From positions 263 through 10,873 of the forward strand of contig DJIE01000130.1 in NCBI GenBank assembly GCA_002433465.1: a stretch of DNA of 10,611 bases. Direction: 5' to 3'. The position numbers and the translations under genes are program-made. This document shows positions 1 through 7,358 of the stretch, piece after piece. The notes beneath the pieces are model-generated. The model did not search any database. It saw only the letters and a list, made by a program, of their open reading frames with translations, and was not told the DNA's origin. Position 1 is the stretch's first letter; every line of letters starts with the position of its first letter. Origin of the DNA: Salinisphaera sp. UBA6602. GTDB taxonomy: Bacteria; Pseudomonadota; Gammaproteobacteria; Nevskiales; Salinisphaeraceae.

Positions 1-1539
<1,539 letters not shown>

Positions 1540-1653
1540 GTGATTTTGCTGCGTATGTTGGGCTCGTGGGGCGTGGCGAACGCTGCGGTAACCGGCCATG
1601 GTAACAACTCGCGCCCGTTGCGGCGACTTGTGGGCCCGGTGACCGGCCTCGTT

Positions 1654-3417
1654 CTAACCGGTTTGCTGGCGATACCGTCTGAGTTGCAGAAGTATCTGCT
1701 GCATTTCGTTCGCGGCCGCGGTGTCCAGCGGGCCGCGGTTCTGTTGGTCGACCAGTTCGTCGTAGCGCCGGCGCAACGACGCCAGCGATGCGGTATTCGA
1801 ACCCAGTCGTGCAACGGTCTCATCGAACTCCTGTGCGCGGCTGTCCGGATCGCCTGGCGGCGTCAGGGCCGCCAGTTCCTGCAGCCGGTCGAAAAACCGG
1901 TGTTCGCGGTAGCGTTCCAACCACTGCGATACCGATACGTTTGGGGTCTGTGCGAAAAACTCAATCGCCTCGGCCAGAATTGTCGCGCCCGGGGCGTCGG
2001 TTTCGCGCAGCGCCGCGCTCTCGTGCACACGCTGGGCGAGCGCGGTATCGGCAAATAAAAGACTCAGCGCGCGGCTCACCGGGGTCACTCGGGTTTTTTG
2101 CTGTATACGGCCTTTATCGGCCGCGGTATTCGAGGTTGAAGGCGTGCCCGCGTACAACGTGCGCAGATCGTCCGCCGGCAGGCGGGCCAGCTGTGCGAGT
2201 TCGCCAATGAGTTCGGTGCGAAATGCTTCCGGCGGCAGGGCGTTGACGTACGGCCGAGCCTTTTCGATGAGTGTGGCCCGGCCGTCGGGCGAATCCAGCG
2301 ACAGACCATCCGTGAGCGCATCCATCAACACCGCCGAGGCGGGTCGCGCGGCGTCTATCGCGGCCTGAAAACGCTGGATGCCGTCTTCTCCGCGTACCAT
2401 CGAATCCGGATCCTCGCCTTCAGGCACGAACAAAAAGCGCACGCGCCGTGCACCGCGCATGACCGGCAGGCTCTGATCGAGCGCCTTGCGCGCGGCGCGC
2501 ACGCCGGCTGCATCGCCGTCGAAACAGAACACCACTTCCTGTGTATGCCTAAACAGCGTGGTCAGATGCGATGCGGTGGTCGCCGTGCCCAAGGTCGCCA
2601 CCGTATTGGCGAAGCCGTGCTGGGCCAGGGCGATGACGTCCATATAGCCTTCGACCACCAGCAGTCGCGGCAGCTCGCGCATGGCCTGGCGTGCTTCGAA
2701 CAGCCCGTACATGTGGTCGGACTTGTGAAACAGCGGCGTCTCGGGCGAATTGAGATATTTGGCCTTCTCATCGCCCAGGGTGCGCCCGCCAAAGGCGATG
2801 GTGCGCCCGCGCGTATCCCGAATGGGGAACATCAGCCGGTTGCGAAAACGATCGAAGAAACCGCCGCTGTCGCGTTCGATCAGCAGCCCGGCGCGTGCCG
2901 CTGCGGCCTGGTCGCGAAGCTCGCGGGCGAGTCCGTCCCAGCTGTCCGGGGCGAAGCCGAGACCGTACTGCTTGGCCATGGCGCCGGACACGCCGCGGCG
3001 CTTGAGATAGTCGATCACGCACGGATCGCGGCGCAGCTGGGCCTGATAGAAACGATCGGCGAGGCTCATGGCATCGAACAGGGGGTCGCGGGGCGGGCCG
3101 GCCGGGGCGCTGTCCTGGGCATCCTGCGGGATTTCCAGCCCGGCCTGCTGGGCCAGCACGTCGACGGCGTCACGAAACTCCAGCCGATCGTATTCCATGA
3201 GGAAGCTGATCGCGCTGCCGTGGGCGCCGCAGCCGAAGCAGTGGTAGAACTGCTTGGTTGGCGAGACGGTGAACGAGGGCGTCTTCTCGTCGTGGAAGGG
3301 GCAGCAGGCGGCGTATTCGGCGCCGGATTTTTTCAGCGGCACGCGCGCGTCGATCAGCGACACGATATCCGTGCGCTCGAGTAGCTGGTCGATGAAATCC
3401 TGGGGGATGCGCGCCAT
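1654..3417 (-). CDS. dnaG: DNA primase DnaG
   Basis: Makes the RNA primers for replication at the fork, with DnaB helicase. The protein is 587 aa (E. coli 581). The N-terminal zinc ribbon has ligands C39, H42, C60 and C63 (CCPFHDEKTPSF, then YHCFGCG). The RNA-polymerase-like core runs from about residue 110 to 370 and holds the basic stretch FRNRLMFPIRDTRGR (191-205). The TOPRIM metal site is EGYMD (256-260), FDGD (299-302) and DPD (336-338). The C-terminal helicase-binding part (about 440-587) is weakly conserved but of normal length. The start MARIPQDFIDQLL is typical of the family. The Shine-Dalgarno GGAGGT (bases 3428-3433) is 10 nt before the ATG and overlaps a small palindrome, AGGTCAGACCT (3421-3431). 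It lies between yqeY and rpoD in the macromolecular-synthesis operon. Confidence 0.99.
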   Translation of the reverse strand: MARIPQDFIDQLLERTDIVSLIDARVPLKKSGAEYAACCPFHDEKTPSFTVSPTKQFYHCFGCGAHGSAISFLMEYDRLEFRDAVDVLAQQAGLEIPQDAQDSAPAGPPRDPLFDAMSLADRFYQAQLRRDPCVIDYLKRRGVSGAMAKQYGLGFAPDSWDGLARELRDQAAAARAGLLIERDSGGFFDRFRNRLMFPIRDTRGRTIAFGGRTLGDEKAKYLNSPETPLFHKSDHMYGLFEARQAMRELPRLLVVEGYMDVIALAQHGFANTVATLGTATTASHLTTLFRHTQEVVFCFDGDAAGVRAARKALDQSLPVMRGARRVRFLFVPEGEDPDSMVRGEDGIQRFQAAIDAARPASAVLMDALTDGLSLDSPDGRATLIEKARPYVNALPPEAFRTELIGELAQLARLPADDLRTLYAGTPSTSNTAADKGRIQQKTRVTPVSRALSLLFADTALAQRVHESAALRETDAPGATILAEAIEFFAQTPNVSVSQWLERYREHRFFDRLQELAALTPPGDPDSRAQEFDETVARLGSNTASLASLRRRYDELVDQQNRGPLDTAAANEMQQILLQLRRYRQQTG

Positions 3418-3532
3418 GACAGGTCAGACCTCCGCTGATCCCGGTAACGATACGGCCCTTTTGCCATGCGCCGCCGAACGCGCGGCGCTGATACACGATC
3501 GAGGGGGTCGTCGGCGAGACGACCGGCCCGGG

Positions 3533-3982
3533 CTATTGCGGCTGCAGTCGGGCCTTGAGTCGCTGGCTGACCACGGCCATATCCGCCTGGCCCTGCAGCT
3601 GCGGCTTGAGCAGGCCCATGACCTTGCCCATGTCGCGCATCGATTCTGCCTGGCTTTCGGCGATTGCCTTGTCGATGGCCTGATCGATTTCGGCATCGGA
3701 CAGCTGGGTCGGCAGGTAGTTTTCCAACACCGCGATTTCGGCGGCTTCGGCGTCTGCCAGCTCCGGCCGGTTGGCATCGCGATACTGTTGTTCGGCGTCG
3801 CGACGTTGTTTGACCATCTTTTCAACGACCGCCAGCACGTCGGCATCGTCGAGGTCGCCACGCTCGTCGACTTCGCGCTGCTTGACTGCGGCCATGAGCA
3901 TGCGGATCACGGCAAGGCGTTCCTTGTCGCGGGTGCGCATGGCGGATTTCATGTCGTCCTGTAGCTGGGCTTTTAGGCTCAA
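3533..3982 (-). CDS. yqeY: GatB/YqeY domain protein
   Basis: A 149-aa cytosolic protein of the YqeY family, related to the C-terminal tail domain of the GatB subunit of tRNA amidotransferase. The family is suspected to bind tRNA, but its role is not established. It begins MSLKAQLQDDMKSAMRTRDK and keeps the family signatures KQREVDER (34-41) and AEIAVLENYLPTQLS (81-95). The sequence is mostly helical and highly charged. I chose the TTG at 3980-3982 as start: MSLKAQL is the usual family N-terminus and a strong Shine-Dalgarno AGGAGA sits 6 nt upstream. The frame stays open upstream to an ATG at 4015, which would add 11 non-family residues (MQGRYFDRRTR) and begin just beyond the terminator. It lies between rpsU and dnaG, as in Pseudomonas-type operons, downstream of the rpsU terminator, so its expression depends on read-through. 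Confidence 0.95.
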   Translation of the reverse strand: MSLKAQLQDDMKSAMRTRDKERLAVIRMLMAAVKQREVDERGDLDDADVLAVVEKMVKQRRDAEQQYRDANRPELADAEAAEIAVLENYLPTQLSDAEIDQAIDKAIAESQAESMRDMGKVMGLLKPQLQGQADMAVVSQRLKARLQPQ

Positions 3983-3988
3983 GCGCGT

Positions 3989-3994
3989 TCTCCT
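3989..3994 (-). promoter_or_regulatory. Shine-Dalgarno site fixing the TTG start of yqeY
   Basis: On the minus strand AGGAGA precedes the TTG codon (3980-3982) by 6 nt, which is ideal spacing. It decides for the TTG start over the in-frame ATG further upstream and over the internal ATG at codon 11. Confidence 0.75.
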
Positions 3995-4017
3995 GTCGAA
4001 ATAGCGTCCCTGCAACG

Positions 4018-4044
4018 AAAAACAGCGGCTCTGCGGCCGCTGTT
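4018..4044 (-). terminator. Intrinsic terminator/attenuator between rpsU and yqeY
   Basis: On the minus strand a perfect 9-bp stem (AACAGCGGC with GCCGCTGTT) encloses a 6-nt loop (CGCAGA). The run of five T that follows shares its first two bases with the stem. The hairpin starts 26 nt after the rpsU stop codon and ends just before the yqeY leader. E. coli has an intrinsic terminator at the same place in its operon, between rpsU and dnaG. I infer that it lowers yqeY-dnaG-rpoD transcription relative to rpsU. Confidence 0.88.
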
Positions 4045-4070
4045 ATATGCGTCGATATCGAAAGCCGTGC

Positions 4071-4286
4071 TTAGTACTGACGCGTGAAACGCTGCTGCTC
4101 GCGCTGGAGCTTCTTGGCATGACGCTTGACCGCGGCAGCGCGCTTGCGCTTGCGGGTCTGGCACGGCTTTTCGAAAAACTCGCGACGGCGTACTTCGGTG
4201 ACAACGCCCGCTTTCTCGCAGCTGCGTTTGAATCGACGCAGGGCGACTTCGAACGGTTCGTTTTCTTTGACGCGTACGCTAGGCAT
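4071..4286 (-). CDS. rpsU: 30S ribosomal protein S21
   Basis: Small-subunit ribosomal protein that helps base-pairing between mRNA and the 3' end of 16S rRNA at initiation. The 71-aa length equals E. coli S21. The sequence [20 protein letters not shown], followed by [21 protein letters not shown] and a very basic C-terminus ([18 protein letters not shown]), is diagnostic. The ATG has GGAG 12 nt upstream, which is somewhat distant. It is the first gene of the macromolecular-synthesis operon and is followed by a strong terminator that separates it from yqeY. Its likely promoter overlaps the start of the divergent tsaD. Confidence 0.99.
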   Translation of the reverse strand: MPSVRVKENEPFEVALRRFKRSCEKAGVVTEVRRREFFEKPCQTRKRKRAAAVKRHAKKLQREQQRFTRQY

Positions 4287-4332
4287 TGAGCAATCACTCT
4301 CCGGAAAAATCGGCGGTTTGTCGATCCAGCCA

Positions 4333-4361
4333 TGGGCATGCTGTGGCCCGACGGCTAGAAT
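4333..4361 (+). promoter_or_regulatory. Putative sigma-70 promoter of tsaD
   Basis: TGGGCA (4333-4338, 4 of 6) and TAGAAT (4356-4361, 5 of 6) are separated by 17 bp. The -10 ends only 6 bp before the tsaD ATG (4368). If it is used, the transcript would begin at or next to the start codon and tsaD would be leaderless or nearly so. It would also lie back to back with the rpsU promoter. The call rests on pattern only. Confidence 0.4.
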
Positions 4362-4367
4362 AAGGCG

Positions 4368-5429
4368 ATGAAGTCTAATCCCTGCGCGCGCGCTTTGCAA
4401 AGAAAAAACGTCATCCTCGGTATCGAAAGCTCCTGCGACGAAAGCGCAGCGGCGATCTATCACAGCGAACACGGGCTGCTCGCGCATGCGCTCCACAGCC
4501 AGGAGGCGCTGCACGCCGACTATGGCGGCGTGGTGCCGGAACTGGCGTCGCGCGATCATATCCGCAAACTCATGCCGCTGATCGAACAGGTCACCCGCGA
4601 AGCAGGGGCGCCGCAGCTCACCGGGATCGCCTATACCCGCGGCCCCGGTCTGGTGGGGGCGCTGCTGGTCGGCGCATCGATTGCCGCGGGGCTGGGCATG
4701 AGTCGCGGTCTACCGGTGCTGGGCGTGCACCATATGGAGGGCCACCTGCTGTCGCCGCTGCTCGAACAACGTCGTCCTGCCTTTCCGTTCGTCGCGCTGC
4801 TGGTGTCCGGCGGCCATACACTGCTCGTGCGGGTCGACGGGGTGGGCCGCTACAGCGTGCTGGGCGAGAGCCTCGACGATGCGGTGGGCGAGGCTTTCGA
4901 CAAATGCGCCAAGATGCTGGCGCTGGGATATCCCGGCGGGCCGGCATTGGCCGAGCTTGCCGCGAACGGGCGGCGCGATGCCCACGATTTTCCGCGGCCC
5001 ATGCTCAAGCGCCCCGGGCTGGATTTCTCCTTCTCCGGACTCAAGACCGCGGTCATGCTCGCGGTCAAGGCCGCCGACGACACGCCGCAGGCCCACGCGG
5101 ATATCGCGGCAAGCTTCGAGCAGGCGGTGGTAGATACGCTGGTGGCCAAGTGCGCGCGTGCGCTCAAACAGACCGGATTGTCTCGGCTGGTGGTGGCCGG
5201 GGGCGTCGGCGCGAATCGCCACCTGCGGGACACGCTGGCCGAGCGCGGCGAGCGGGACGGATTCGAGCTGTATTTCCCGCAGTCACAATTCTGTACCGAT
5301 AATGCAGCCATGATTGCGCTGGCGGGGAGTTTGCGCGCCGAAGAAATGCATAGCGGCATCGCCAGTGCCGATGCCGTGGCGCGTTGGCCGCTGGATACTC
5401 TGACGGTGCCCGGCGTGCAGAGCGCATAG
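4368..5429 (+). CDS. tsaD: tRNA N6-adenosine threonylcarbamoyltransferase TsaD
   Basis: Transfers the threonylcarbamoyl group from TC-AMP to A37 of ANN-decoding tRNAs (t6A), working with TsaB and TsaE in the cytosol. The protein is 353 aa (E. coli 337). Family marks are [10 protein letters not shown] (17-26), the metal-binding HMEGH (H122, H126), the nucleotide-binding LLVSGGHT (144-151), DFSFSGLKT (219-227), VAGGVGANR (276-284) and the metal ligand D311 in FCTDNAAM. The chosen ATG gives about a dozen extra N-terminal residues ([12 protein letters not shown]) compared with most homologs. The only other start nearby is a TTG at 4395; neither has a good Shine-Dalgarno sequence. It is divergent from rpsU, as in E. 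coli and Pseudomonas. Confidence 0.97.
   Translation: MKSNPCARALQRKNVILGIESSCDESAAAIYHSEHGLLAHALHSQEALHADYGGVVPELASRDHIRKLMPLIEQVTREAGAPQLTGIAYTRGPGLVGALLVGASIAAGLGMSRGLPVLGVHHMEGHLLSPLLEQRRPAFPFVALLVSGGHTLLVRVDGVGRYSVLGESLDDAVGEAFDKCAKMLALGYPGGPALAELAANGRRDAHDFPRPMLKRPGLDFSFSGLKTAVMLAVKAADDTPQAHADIAASFEQAVVDTLVAKCARALKQTGLSRLVVAGGVGANRHLRDTLAERGERDGFELYFPQSQFCTDNAAMIALAGSLRAEEMHSGIASADAVARWPLDTLTVPGVQSA
4372..4400 (-). promoter_or_regulatory. Putative sigma-70 promoter of rpsU, inside the tsaD 5' end
   Basis: On the minus strand TTGCAA (4395-4400, 4 of 6 to the -35 consensus) and TAGACT (4372-4377, 4 of 6 to the -10) are separated by exactly 17 bp. Transcription would start near base 4365, leaving a leader of about 80 nt before rpsU. 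The call rests on pattern only. Spacing is ideal but the hexamers are moderate. Confidence 0.4.
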
Positions 5430-5483
5430 CGACACGCAGGGCGGCGCGATCGGCATTTTGCTGGCGAGCGGTTGGGTGACCGG

Positions 5484-5492
5484 TGATACTAT
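5484..5492 (+). promoter_or_regulatory. Possible extended -10 element upstream of folB
   Basis: TGATACTAT has the TG motif one base before a TACTAT hexamer (4 of 6 to the -10 consensus). There is no convincing -35. It lies about 60 bp before folB in the 125-bp gap after tsaD, where I see no clear terminator. folB-folK may instead be read through from tsaD. This is a weak call. Confidence 0.2.
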
Positions 5493-5544
5493 TGCGCGTG
5501 ATCGACGGTAGCCGCCGTGCATAGACCGCGGTAGGCAGGTTTTC

Positions 5545-5550
5545 GGGAGG
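5545..5550 (+). promoter_or_regulatory. Shine-Dalgarno site supporting the TTG start of folB
   Basis: GGGAGG lies 4 nt before the TTG at 5555. The spacing is short but the match is strong. There is no ATG or GTG that would give the family N-terminus MD-IFIEQL. Confidence 0.65.
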
Positions 5551-5554
5551 CGAT

Positions 5555-5911
5555 TTGGACACGATCTTCATCGAACAGCTCGCGGTGGATGCCGTGATTG
5601 GCGTCTACGATTGGGAACGTGAGGCCGCCCAGCGGCTGTTCATCGATCTGGATATCGGGTTTTCGATCCGCGATGCTGCCGCCGACGACGACGTCGACCA
5701 GACCCTGGATTATCAGGCGGTCGCCGAGCGCGTCCATGCGTTCGTGAGTGCGAGCCGCTACCACCTGATCGAGACGTTGGCCGAGGAAATCGCGCGCTTG
5801 CTGCTCGCCGATTTCGAGGCGTTCAAGGTGACCGTGCGGGTCAGCAAGCCGGGTGCGATAGACCAGGCTGCCAATGTCGGGGTCCGGGTGACGCGTTCCA
5901 GCGAAGCATGA
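5555..5911 (+). CDS. folB: Dihydroneopterin aldolase FolB
   Basis: Cleaves 7,8-dihydroneopterin to 6-hydroxymethyl-7,8-dihydropterin and glycolaldehyde in folate synthesis; the family forms cytosolic octamers. The 118-aa protein matches E. coli FolB closely: IFIEQLAVDAVIGVYDWERE, then LDYQAVAERV, HLIETLAEEIA and VSKPGAIDQAANVGV. The expected pterin-binding and catalytic residues are present: E21, Y53, E73 and K98. It starts at a TTG codon, supported by the family N-terminus and GGGAGG upstream. Its stop codon overlaps the folK start (ATGA), indicating coupled translation with the next enzyme of the pathway. Confidence 0.96.
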   Translation: MDTIFIEQLAVDAVIGVYDWEREAAQRLFIDLDIGFSIRDAAADDDVDQTLDYQAVAERVHAFVSASRYHLIETLAEEIARLLLADFEAFKVTVRVSKPGAIDQAANVGVRVTRSSEA

Positions 5912-6408
5912 CGCCGGCGGTGGTCGGCATCGGCAGCAACGTATCGCCGCATGCCCACGTCGCGCTCGCCCTGGATATTCTCGAACAGAGCTTCGGCCCA
6001 TTATCGACATCGTCGGTTTATCGCTGCCCGCCGGTCGGCATGGCCGGGGCGGATTTCTTGAACCTCGTGGCCCGGTTCGAAACCGCGGCGCCGCTTGCCG
6101 AGCTGTGCGCTCAGCTGCGCGATATCGAAGCCGCCTGCGGGCGGGATCGAGCGGCCGCCCAGACGCCGCCGTGTATCGATATTGATCTGCTGTTGTTCGG
6201 CAACACGGTACGCGAGCGCGATCCCGAGCTACCCCGCGCCGATATTCTTGCCCACGCCTTCGTGCTCTGCCCCTTGGCCGAATTGCTGCCTGCCGCGCGT
6301 CATCCGGTATGCGGCCGTCGCTACGATGCGCTATGGGCGCAAATGGCGGCGCGCTCGATCAGGCTCGAGCCCATAGCGCTGCGCCGCGATGCGCCGTTGA
6401 CGCCCTGA
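5908..6408 (+). CDS. folK: 6-hydroxymethyl-7,8-dihydropterin pyrophosphokinase (HPPK, FolK family), divergent ATP site
   Basis: HPPK transfers pyrophosphate from ATP to the product of FolB. The 166-aa protein shows the fold's marks: GIGSN (7-11), the Y-P-P-V-G region (38-44), FLNLV (50-54), GRDR (78-81) and DIDLLLFGN (91-99), with the Mg ligands D91 and D93. By hand alignment to E. coli HPPK, R92 is replaced by P88, H115 and Y116 by R110 and A111, and R121 by H116, while R82 and R84 are kept as R79 and R81. It seems to belong to the FolK-like group that sits beside folB in Pseudomonas-type genomes; such genomes can have a second, canonical folK. The start overlaps the folB stop by 4 bp. The family is certain; normal HPPK activity is less so. 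Confidence 0.9.
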   Translation: MTPAVVGIGSNVSPHAHVALALDILEQSFGPLSTSSVYRCPPVGMAGADFLNLVARFETAAPLAELCAQLRDIEAACGRDRAAAQTPPCIDIDLLLFGNTVRERDPELPRADILAHAFVLCPLAELLPAARHPVCGRRYDALWAQMAARSIRLEPIALRRDAPLTP

Positions 6409-6438
6409 CCACGCACCCGAAACCAAAACGTAACGCTT

Positions 6439-6466
6439 GCATGAACATGCGCACGCTATAGTGCGC
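6439..6466 (+). promoter_or_regulatory. Putative uppP promoter with two abutting inverted repeats
   Basis: The 119-bp gap between folK and uppP holds TATAGT (6457-6462, 5 of 6 to the -10 consensus). It lies inside the dyad GCGCAC-GCTATA-GTGCGC (6449-6466). A second dyad, GCATG-AA-CATGC (6439-6450), directly abuts it upstream. No -35 at standard spacing is good; TTGCAT (6437-6442) is only 14 bp away. A poor -35 plus dyads over the -10 suggests a regulated or activator-dependent promoter. This is inferred from pattern only. Confidence 0.4.
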
Positions 6467-6527
6467 GCTCTTTACGGCCGATAGGCGCACATACGCAGCC
6501 GACAGTTTCCTTGCCCGGGGCGAGTCT

Positions 6528-7334
6528 ATGGAGTGGTATCAGATGGTGGTGCTTGCGATCGTGCAGGGCATCACCGAATTTCTGCCGATTTCGAGTTCGG
6601 CCCATCTCATTCTGGTCCCGCATTTTCTTGGCTGGCCCGATCAGGGTCTCGGCTTCGATCTGGCCATGCATCTGGGCACGCTGGTCGCAGTGCTGGCGTA
6701 TTTCAGGCACGACGTGGCTCGACTCTGGCAGGCCTGGGTTCAATCCATGACGCGTGGCCGGCGCGACGGCGACGTCGCTATGGCCTGGGGGCTGCTGCTG
6801 GCCACGATGCCGGCCATTGCGTTCGGGCTGGTCCTGGGCATTGTCGGCGAATCCATGCTGCGCATCCCCGGTGTGATCGCGACCACGAGCATTGTGTTCG
6901 GTATCGCGCTGGGGTGGGTGGATTCGCGCGCGCCGCGCACGCGCGAACCCGATCAGATCGGCTGGCGTGCCTATCTGGCCATCGGTCTGGCACAGGCGAT
7001 TGCGCTGATTCCGGGTGCCTCGCGTTCGGGTATGACCATACTCGGCGCGCGTGCATGCGGGCTGAATCGTCAGGCTGCGGCGCGCGTTGCCTTCTATCTT
7101 GCGATTCCGATCACCACAGCCGCGATTGCGTTCGAAACGGTGCTGTTGCTGCAAACCCCTGCGGAGGATGCCTGGGGCTCAATGGCCATGGCCGCCGTGC
7201 TCGCCGGGATCAGCGCTTTTGCCGCCATCCACTATTTTTTGCGCATGCTGCAATCGGTCGGCATGATGCCGTTCGTGGTCTATCGCGTGCTTCTGGGCAT
7301 TGCCCTGTTCGCGATCTTTGGATGGAACGGCTGA
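6528..7334 (+). CDS. uppP: Undecaprenyl-diphosphatase UppP (BacA)
   Basis: An inner-membrane enzyme that removes one phosphate from undecaprenyl diphosphate, recycling the lipid carrier for peptidoglycan and O-antigen synthesis; overproduction gives bacitracin resistance in E. coli. The protein is 268 aa (E. coli 273) with about eight hydrophobic segments. Catalytic motif 1 is QGITEFLPISSSAH (13-26), following the family's (E/Q)XXXE pattern with Q13 and E17. Motif 2 is PGASRSG (162-168) with R166. FDLAMHLGTL (43-52) is also conserved. The ATG is preceded by a weak GGGG. It follows folK after 119 bp with its own likely promoter and converges with cca. The uppP-cca neighbourhood is also seen in E. 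coli. Confidence 0.97.
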   Translation: MEWYQMVVLAIVQGITEFLPISSSAHLILVPHFLGWPDQGLGFDLAMHLGTLVAVLAYFRHDVARLWQAWVQSMTRGRRDGDVAMAWGLLLATMPAIAFGLVLGIVGESMLRIPGVIATTSIVFGIALGWVDSRAPRTREPDQIGWRAYLAIGLAQAIALIPGASRSGMTILGARACGLNRQAAARVAFYLAIPITTAAIAFETVLLLQTPAEDAWGSMAMAAVLAGISAFAAIHYFLRMLQSVGMMPFVVYRVLLGIALFAIFGWNG

Positions 7335-7335
7335 C

Positions 7336-7352
7336 GCGGTCGAGGTGACCGC
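7336..7352. terminator. Small hairpin between convergent uppP and cca
   Basis: A perfect 6-bp stem GCGGTC/GACCGC with a 5-nt loop fills most of the 24 bp between the two stop codons. It has no T-run on either side, so it would be a weak or factor-dependent bidirectional terminator at best. Confidence 0.3.
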
Positions 7353-7358
7353 CGGTGA

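Noticed and set aside
1587..1605. Direct repeat GGTAAC-N7-GGTAAC between dnaG and rpoD
   Set aside because: The two 6-bp copies are too short to be convincing, and I could not tie them to a promoter. There may be an rpoD promoter in this gap but I see no good hexamer pair.
1633..1648. Near-palindrome GGCCCGGTGACCGGCC just after the dnaG stop
   Set aside because: The stem is interrupted, the loop is too small and there is no T-run, so I do not call a terminator.
2545..3384. A 279-codon open frame opposite dnaG
   Set aside because: It is an antisense shadow; the zinc-ribbon and TOPRIM motifs of DnaG are on the other strand at the same place.
3254..3964. A plus-strand open frame spanning the dnaG-yqeY gap
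   Set aside because: It overlaps two recognised minus-strand genes for nearly its whole length and shows no family features.
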